Assembly (NCBI GenBank): GCA_023264735.1 | Contig: JAHFVD010000073.1 | Span: 1 to 34,881, forward strand | From: Mycobacterium sp. | GTDB taxonomy: Bacteria; Actinomycetota; Actinomycetes; Mycobacteriales; Mycobacteriaceae | Length of the DNA: 34,881 nucleotides | Direction: 5' to 3' | In this document: piece by piece, positions 30,558 to 34,881 of the stretch | Position numbering within the stretch: position 1 is the first letter of the stretch | Layout: every line of letters begins with the position of its first letter | Made by a program: the position numbers and the translations under genes | The notes under the pieces: model-generated | Told to the model about the DNA's origin: nothing | Database searches by the model: none | What the model saw: only the letters and a program-made list of their open reading frames with translations

Positions 30558-31613
30558 ATGCGGGTGCTGATCGCGCCGGACTGTTACGGCGACAGCCTGA
30601 CCGCCGTCGAAGCCGCCGAGTCCATCGCCGCCGGTTGGCGCCAAGCCCGGCCGTCCGACGAACTCACTCTCGCGCCGCAGTCCGACGGCGGTCCCGGCTT
30701 CGTCGGCGTGCTGGGCAGCCGGCTCGGCGAGGTCCGCCACACCACGGTGTCCGGTCCGCTGACCGATGTCGTCGACGCCGAATGGGTGTACGACCGCGCG
30801 ACCTCGACGGCCTACGTCGAGTGCGCACAGGCCTGTGGACTGGCGCTGCTGGGCGGCCCGCCGACCCGGGACAGCGCGGTCGCCGCGCACAGCCGCGGGG
30901 TGGGCCAGCTGGTCGACGCCGCGCTGGATGCCGGCGCGAACCGGATCGTCGTGGGCCTGGGTGGCAGTTCGTGCACCGACGGCGGGTACGGGCTCGTCGA
31001 GGCGCTCGGTGGACTCGCCCGGGCGAAGGAGAAGCTGACCGGCGTCGAGCTGATCGCCGCGACCGACGTCGAACACCCGCTGCTGGGCCCGATGGGCGCG
31101 GCGCGGATCTTCGGCCCTCAGAAGGGCGCCGATCCGGCGACCGTGGCGATCCTCGAGCAGCGGATGACGGCGTGGGCGGCCGAACTCGACGCGCTGGCCG
31201 GTGTCCCGGTCAGCCCGCTGCCCGGCGCGGGAGCGGCCGGGGGACTGGGTGCCGCACTGCTGGCCCTGGGCGGGCGGCGCGAGTCCGGGGCGGCCGTCAT
31301 CGCCGAATTCACCGGGCTGGCCGGCGATATCGCGGCGGCCGACATGATCGTCACCGGCGAGGGCCGGTTCGACGACCAGTCACTGCACGGCAAGGTGGTC
31401 AGCGCGCTGGCCGGCGGCGCGGTGGCCCGCGGTATCCCGGTGCTGGTGCTGGCCGGGCAGGTCACCCTGGAGCCGGCGGTGCTGGATGAGGCGGGGATCA
31501 CCGCGGCCCACGCGATCGCCGACTACGCCGGGTCGGTGCAGGTCGCCATCGACGACGCCGCCAACCAACTGACCGGATTGGCCCGTAAGACCGCGGCCGA
31601 CCTGGGCGGCTGA
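30558..31613 (+). CDS. Glycerate kinase (Rv2205c-like)
   Basis: 351 aa from ATG 30558; the frame stays open far upstream, but that region is the antisense of the DUF3043 gene and the promoter. Glycerate kinase type-1 family signatures: MRVLIAPDCYGDSLTAVEAAESIAAGW at the N-terminus, LTLAPQSDGGPGF near residue 36, DAGANRIVVGLGGSSCTDGGYGLVEALG near 124, GAARIFGPQKGA near 182, GAGAAGGLGAALLALG near 225 and DMIVTGEGRFDDQSLHGK near 262. It phosphorylates D-glycerate with ATP to 2- or 3-phosphoglycerate in the cytosol, feeding lower glycolysis. 101 nt separate it from the Fe-S carrier gene. Confidence 0.92.
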   Translation: MRVLIAPDCYGDSLTAVEAAESIAAGWRQARPSDELTLAPQSDGGPGFVGVLGSRLGEVRHTTVSGPLTDVVDAEWVYDRATSTAYVECAQACGLALLGGPPTRDSAVAAHSRGVGQLVDAALDAGANRIVVGLGGSSCTDGGYGLVEALGGLARAKEKLTGVELIAATDVEHPLLGPMGAARIFGPQKGADPATVAILEQRMTAWAAELDALAGVPVSPLPGAGAAGGLGAALLALGGRRESGAAVIAEFTGLAGDIAAADMIVTGEGRFDDQSLHGKVVSALAGGAVARGIPVLVLAGQVTLEPAVLDEAGITAAHAIADYAGSVQVAIDDAANQLTGLARKTAADLGG

Positions 31614-31714
31614 CTCGCATCAACTCGGGAATAGCGCCCGGACAAGGTACCGTTGACGAGGTGGGCTGATCCTTTGAGATCCGCCATAGACATTCTGCTT
31701 TTAAGGGAGACGCA

Positions 31715-32080
31715 ATGACTGTTTCCGATCAGTCGACCGAGACCACCACCGAGACCCACGGCGCGGTCCTGACCGACGCCGCGGCCGCGAAGGCCAAGGC
31801 GCTGTTGGACCAGGAGGGCCGCGACGACCTGGCGCTTCGGATCGCCGTCCAGCCTGGTGGCTGCGCCGGCCTGCGCTACAACCTGTTCTTCGATGACCGC
31901 ACCCTCGACGGTGACCTGATCAGCGAGTTCGGCGGCGTCAATCTGACCGTCGACCGGATGAGCGCCCCCTACATCCAGGGCGCCACGATCGACTTCGTCG
32001 ACACCATCGAGAAGCAGGGCTTCACGATCGACAACCCGAACGCCACTGGCTCCTGCGCCTGCGGCGATTCGTTCAACTGA
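31715..32080 (+). CDS. A-type iron-sulfur carrier (ErpA/IscA/HesB family, Rv2204c-like)
   Basis: 121 aa, ATG start with AAGGGAG 5 nt upstream. After a Thr/Glu-rich N-terminus of about 15 residues comes the HesB domain, with the three conserved cysteines Cys50 (QPGGCAGLRY), Cys114 and Cys116 (SCACGDSF). It carries and delivers [Fe-S] clusters to target apoproteins; in actinobacteria this is usually the sole A-type carrier and essential. LipA in this window is a likely client by general pathway knowledge only. The gene ends at a strong hairpin shared with the convergent membrane-protein gene. Confidence 0.93.
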   Translation: MTVSDQSTETTTETHGAVLTDAAAAKAKALLDQEGRDDLALRIAVQPGGCAGLRYNLFFDDRTLDGDLISEFGGVNLTVDRMSAPYIQGATIDFVDTIEKQGFTIDNPNATGSCACGDSFN

Positions 32081-32111
32081 AAAACGAAGCCTTACCGCTC
32101 GTCCTGTTAAT

Positions 32112-32137
32112 GGCCGTCCAGTCAGTACTGGGCGGCC
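32112..32137. terminator. Bidirectional hairpin terminator
   Basis: GGCCGTCCAGT (32112-32122) pairs with ACTGGGCGGCC (32127-32137), an 11-bp stem with one G-U wobble and a 4-nt loop. It serves the Fe-S carrier gene and overlaps the last codons of the convergent gene. No U tract. Confidence 0.65.
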
Positions 32138-32766
32138 GTTCGCAATAGATACGAGCAGACCAGCAGCTGATTGCCCTGACGCAACAACTGCGCCACGCCC
32201 TGCTCCTCGCCGCGGTTGCCGCGGTTGCCTGACGACGCCACCTTCATGGTGAACAGCACCTGGGCCTGGTAGTTCGACCACGGCACGATCGAATCGATCG
32301 AGGTCACCTCGGCCCCGGAGAACTGCCTGCGGAACGCGTCGCTGGCCAGCCGGGCCAGCGCCAGATCGGACTTGCGGTCCTTCACCCCGTCGTACATGCC
32401 GCACAGATTGTTGCGTGCGATGGCTTCGGTATCGCCCGTGGACAGCGCGGTCAGGTAGTTCGTGATCGCGCCCTTGGCCGAGGCCTCAGTGAATCCGCGG
32501 GCCGCCGTCGAGCTGGGTTGCCCGGTGCGGATGGTCAGGACCCCCGCCACGATGGCGCCTACCAGCACCAATGCGGCCAGGCCCAGCCACAGGCCCAGAC
32601 GCCTGCGCGGCTTCGGGTAGGCCACCGGCGGCGGCAACGCCCCCGGATACACGCCGGGATAGGGCCCGTACGGCTCGTCGGGGTAGGGCTCGGAATATGG
32701 GGGTGGCCCGGGAATGGGTTGACCCTCGGCCCCGACCTGCTGATGCGGCGGAATCGGGCCAGCCAT
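32122..32766 (-). CDS. Proline-rich single-pass membrane protein (Rv2203-like)
   Basis: 214 aa. Residues 1-53 are Pro/Tyr/Gly-rich (PYSEPYPDEPYGPYPGVYPG) and cytosolic, then RRR and one membrane helix (about 57-79). The extracytoplasmic part of about 135 residues has a pattern like the NTF2-like/DUF4878 fold common in mycobacterial membrane proteins (FTEASAKGAITNYLTALSTGDTEAIARNNLCGMYDG) and two cysteines, C-G-M near 122 and LLVCSYL near 205, that could form a disulfide. A short DNA repeat encodes NRGNRG near residue 182. AGGGAG upstream of ATG 32766 is a good ribosome site. Function unknown. Confidence 0.85.
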   Translation of the reverse strand: MAGPIPPHQQVGAEGQPIPGPPPYSEPYPDEPYGPYPGVYPGALPPPVAYPKPRRRLGLWLGLAALVLVGAIVAGVLTIRTGQPSSTAARGFTEASAKGAITNYLTALSTGDTEAIARNNLCGMYDGVKDRKSDLALARLASDAFRRQFSGAEVTSIDSIVPWSNYQAQVLFTMKVASSGNRGNRGEEQGVAQLLRQGNQLLVCSYLLRTAAQY

Positions 32767-32839
32767 CGATAAGTCTCCCTGGGATCTTCGCTAGGCCGAA
32801 ACTTCAAGCACCCGCCGGGACGGGGCCGACGCCGGGCCA

Positions 32840-32845
32840 TATAGT
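32840..32845 (+). promoter_or_regulatory. Candidate -10 element for adoK
   Basis: TATAGT, close to consensus, 70 nt upstream of GTG 32916. This gene has a Shine-Dalgarno and so a normal leader. Confidence 0.4.
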
Positions 32846-32915
32846 CGGCTCTTGTACGCAGGCTAGCGCACGACAGCGGGGCTAGTCCCATTAGCAAATG
32901 AAGGGCGGACACAAC

Positions 32916-33890
32916 GTGGCGATCGCGGTGACCGGATCCATTGCCACCGACCACCTGATGCGGTTTCCCGGGCGGTTCTCCGAACAGCTCCTGGCCGAGC
33001 ACCTGCAAAAGGTGTCACTGAGCTTCCTGGTCGACGATCTGGTGGTGCACCGCGGTGGCGTCGCGGGCAACATGGCCTACGCGATGGGCCTGCTCGGCGG
33101 CAACCCCGCGCTGGTCGGTGCAGTCGGATCGGATTTCGACGAGTACCGGCACTGGCTGGAAGCGCACGGTGTGGACACCTCGCACGTCCTGGTGTCGAAG
33201 ACCGCTTACACCGCGCGGTTCGTCTGCACCACCGATGAGGACATGGCCCAGATCGCGTCGTTCTACCCGGGCGCGATGTCGGAAGCCCGCGATATCAAGC
33301 TCGCCGATCTCGTAGAACGAAGCGGCGCACCGGAATTGGTGATCATCGGCGCCAACGACCCGGAGGCGATGTTCCTGCACACCGAGGAGTGCCGCACGCT
33401 CGGTCTGGCGTTCGCCGCCGATCCCAGCCAGCAGCTGGCCCGCCTGTCCGGTGACGAGATCCGCAAGCTCATCGACGGCGCCTCCTATCTGTTCACCAAC
33501 GACTACGAGTGGGATCTGCTGCTGCAGAAGTCCGGCTGGTCGGAAGCCGAAGTGATGAGCCAGATTCAGCTGCGCATCACCACGCTGGGCCCCAACGGCG
33601 TCGACCTCGTCGGCCGCGACGGCACCTTCATCCACGTCGACGTCGTGCCCGAGACGCAGAAGGACGACCCGACCGGTATCGGCGACGCCTTCCGCGCCGG
33701 ATTCCTCACCGGCCGCGGGGCCGGCCTGAGCCTGGAACGCGCCGCGCAGTTCGCGTCGCTGGTCGCCACCCTGGTGCTGGAGGCGCCGGGTCCGCAGGAG
33801 TGGACCTGGGACCGCAGCGCCGGGATTGCGCGCATCAAGGACGCGTACGGACCCGAAGCGGCAGAAGAGATTTCGGCCGCGCTGGCCTAA
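32916..33890 (+). CDS. adoK: Adenosine kinase / PfkB-family carbohydrate kinase
   Basis: 324 aa from GTG 32916, the exact length of M. tuberculosis AdoK (Rv2202c). The in-frame ATG at 32898 would add six residues, but the AAGGGCGGA at 32901-32909 is a Shine-Dalgarno for the GTG. PfkB fold: AVTGSIATDHLMRFPGRF at the N-terminus, VVHRGGVAGNMAYAMGLLGG near residue 43 (substrate-binding GG), LFTNDYEWDLL near 192, TTLGPNGVDLV near 222, and DPTGIGDAFRAGFLTGRGAGL near 251, with the catalytic Asp of the anion-hole motif. In mycobacteria it phosphorylates adenosine in purine salvage. The stop overlaps the asnB stop. Confidence 0.94.
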   Translation: MAIAVTGSIATDHLMRFPGRFSEQLLAEHLQKVSLSFLVDDLVVHRGGVAGNMAYAMGLLGGNPALVGAVGSDFDEYRHWLEAHGVDTSHVLVSKTAYTARFVCTTDEDMAQIASFYPGAMSEARDIKLADLVERSGAPELVIIGANDPEAMFLHTEECRTLGLAFAADPSQQLARLSGDEIRKLIDGASYLFTNDYEWDLLLQKSGWSEAEVMSQIQLRITTLGPNGVDLVGRDGTFIHVDVVPETQKDDPTGIGDAFRAGFLTGRGAGLSLERAAQFASLVATLVLEAPGPQEWTWDRSAGIARIKDAYGPEAAEEISAALA

Positions 33891-34881
33891 AGCTGGACGG
33901 GGTAGTGCGGCTCGCTGATCGTCGGCACCACGCTCTGCTCGACAAAGATCGCGTGCCACAACATGAAGATCAGCACCGTCCACAGCCGGCGGCTGTGATC
34001 GCCGTCCCCGGAGCGGTGCGCATCGAGCATGGTGCGCACCGCGGCGATATCGACGAGATGACCGGCCTGCGAAGTGTCGATCATCCCGTAGGCCCAGTCC
34101 ATCAGCTCACCGGCGCGTAGCCAGTGCCGGATCGGCACCGGGAAACCCAGTTTGGCGCGGTTCAGCACGTGCGCGGGCACGATCGGCTCCAGCGCGCGGC
34201 GCAGTGCGTACTTGGTGGTGGTGCGGGTGATCTTCTGGTCGTACGGCAGCCGGGAGGCCACCGCGAACACCTCGGGATCCAGGAACGGCACCCGCAGTTC
34301 CAGCGAGTTGGCCATCGTCATCTTGTCGGCCTTGACCAGGATGTCGCCGCGCAGCCAGGTGAACAGATCGATGTGCTGCATCCGGGCGACCGGATCCCAG
34401 CCGGCTGACTCGGCGTAGATTCCGGCGGTGACGTCGGTGTGCGTCCAGCCCGGATCGAAACCCGGCAGCACGGCGCGCAGCTGCTCGTCGGAGAAGCTGC
34501 GCGCGTTGCCGTAGTAGCGCTCCTCGAGCGTCAGCGAGCCGCGATGCAGCAGGCTCTTGCCGCGCAAACCGTCCGGCAGCGGCCGCGACGCCTTGCCAAG
34601 CGACTTGCGGACCGGCCGGGGCAGGTAGTCGAAAGGCTTGAGCGACAACGGTTCCCGATAGATCGTGTACCCGCCGAACAGCTCGTCGGCGCCCTCGCCG
34701 CTCAGCACCACCTTGACGTGCTTGCGGGCCTCGCGGGCGATGAAGAACAACGGCACCAGGGCCGGGTCGGCCACGGGTTCGTCGAGATACCAGACGATTT
34801 CGGGCAGCGCGGCCACGAACTCGGACTGGCTGACCACCTTGGCCACGTGCCGCGCGCCGATCGCCTCGGCCGACGCGACGG
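33887..34881 (-). CDS. asnB: Asparagine synthetase (glutamine-hydrolysing), C-terminal part
   Basis: The frame is open through the window edge, so the N-terminal glutaminase domain is missing; about 331 residues are visible, all from the synthetase domain. SQSEFVAALPEIVWYLDEPVADPA and VVLSGEGADELFGGY (ATP pyrophosphatase region) lead, followed by DLFTWLRGDILVKADKMTMANSLE and LRVPFLDPEVF, the expected aspartate-binding and C-terminal signatures. The enzyme amidates aspartate using glutamine nitrogen. In mycobacteria AsnB-type proteins at this locus (Rv2201) are also linked to peptidoglycan amidation and drug tolerance. It fits the nitrogen theme of the window. Confidence 0.93.
   Translation of the reverse strand, partial: VASAEAIGARHVAKVVSQSEFVAALPEIVWYLDEPVADPALVPLFFIAREARKHVKVVLSGEGADELFGGYTIYREPLSLKPFDYLPRPVRKSLGKASRPLPDGLRGKSLLHRGSLTLEERYYGNARSFSDEQLRAVLPGFDPGWTHTDVTAGIYAESAGWDPVARMQHIDLFTWLRGDILVKADKMTMANSLELRVPFLDPEVFAVASRLPYDQKITRTTTKYALRRALEPIVPAHVLNRAKLGFPVPIRHWLRAGELMDWAYGMIDTSQAGHLVDIAAVRTMLDAHRSGDGDHSRRLWTVLIFMLWHAIFVEQSVVPTISEPHYPVQL

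Noticed and set aside
1..34881. tRNA, rRNA, integrase, prophage or secretion genes
   Set aside because: No cloverleaf, rRNA-like or integrase-like sequence was recognised anywhere in the window.

Overview
The window is a high-GC actinobacterial chromosome segment, almost certainly from a Mycobacterium (Mycolicibacterium-type) species. Gene content and order follow the M. tuberculosis block from asnB (Rv2201) to the Rv2223c/Rv2224c proteases, read here in the opposite direction, with protein lengths close to those orthologues (GlnA2 446 aa, AdoK 324 aa). Many genes start with GTG or ATG 6-8 nt after a TANNNT -10 hexamer, the arrangement typical of mycobacterial leaderless transcripts. It is not M. 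tuberculosis itself: the adenylyl cyclase expected between gcvT and pepB and the membrane protein expected between ilvE and cobS are absent, and three diguanylate cyclase genes sit between ilvE and cobS. I saw no rRNA, tRNA, insertion sequence, prophage or CRISPR array, and no gene-free stretch longer than about 300 bases.

Layout: (1) 1-2054: 3' end of an exported CaeA/Hip1-type peptidase, then a convergent pair encoding an SPFH lipoprotein and a small membrane protein. (2) 2112-10432: nitrogen assimilation, with glnA2, glnE (plus a thioesterase and an F420-type oxidoreductase in its operon), a DoxX protein, a proline-rich membrane protein and glnA1 with a GlnR-like tandem box upstream. (3) 10491-11971: an RDD membrane protein, then an AbiEi/DUF559-like gene bracketed by two homologous 58-bp hairpin repeats. 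(4) 11977-17080, minus strand: dlaT, an SDR-family epimerase, lipB, lipA and a DUF4191 membrane protein, i.e. an E2 enzyme carrying two lipoyl domains together with the genes that make its cofactor. (5) 17246-23324: a small conserved gene coupled to ephD, pepB with an 18-bp tandem repeat across its stop codon, gcvT and ilvE. (6) 23321-27472: three tandem PAS-PAS-GGDEF genes. (7) 27544-29869: cobU-cobT-cobS, the nucleotide-loop assembly end of cobalamin synthesis. (8) 29884-34881: a DUF3043 membrane protein, glycerate kinase, ErpA-type Fe-S carrier, a proline-rich membrane protein, adenosine kinase and the C-terminal part of asnB.

The most interesting part is the diguanylate cyclase array. The gaps between the copies hold degenerate pieces of the cobS 3' end joined to the ilvE 3' end, which records tandem duplication of one ilvE-DGC-cobS interval. 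The copies are mosaic: DGC1 and DGC2 are nearly identical over the promoter, first PAS domain and much of the cyclase domain, while DGC2 and DGC3 share the second PAS domain. All keep GGEEF and an RxxD inhibitory site. Other notable signals are two very compact divergent promoters (pepB/gcvT and DUF3043/glycerate kinase) whose -10 hexamers form a palindrome, each placed for leaderless starts on both strands.
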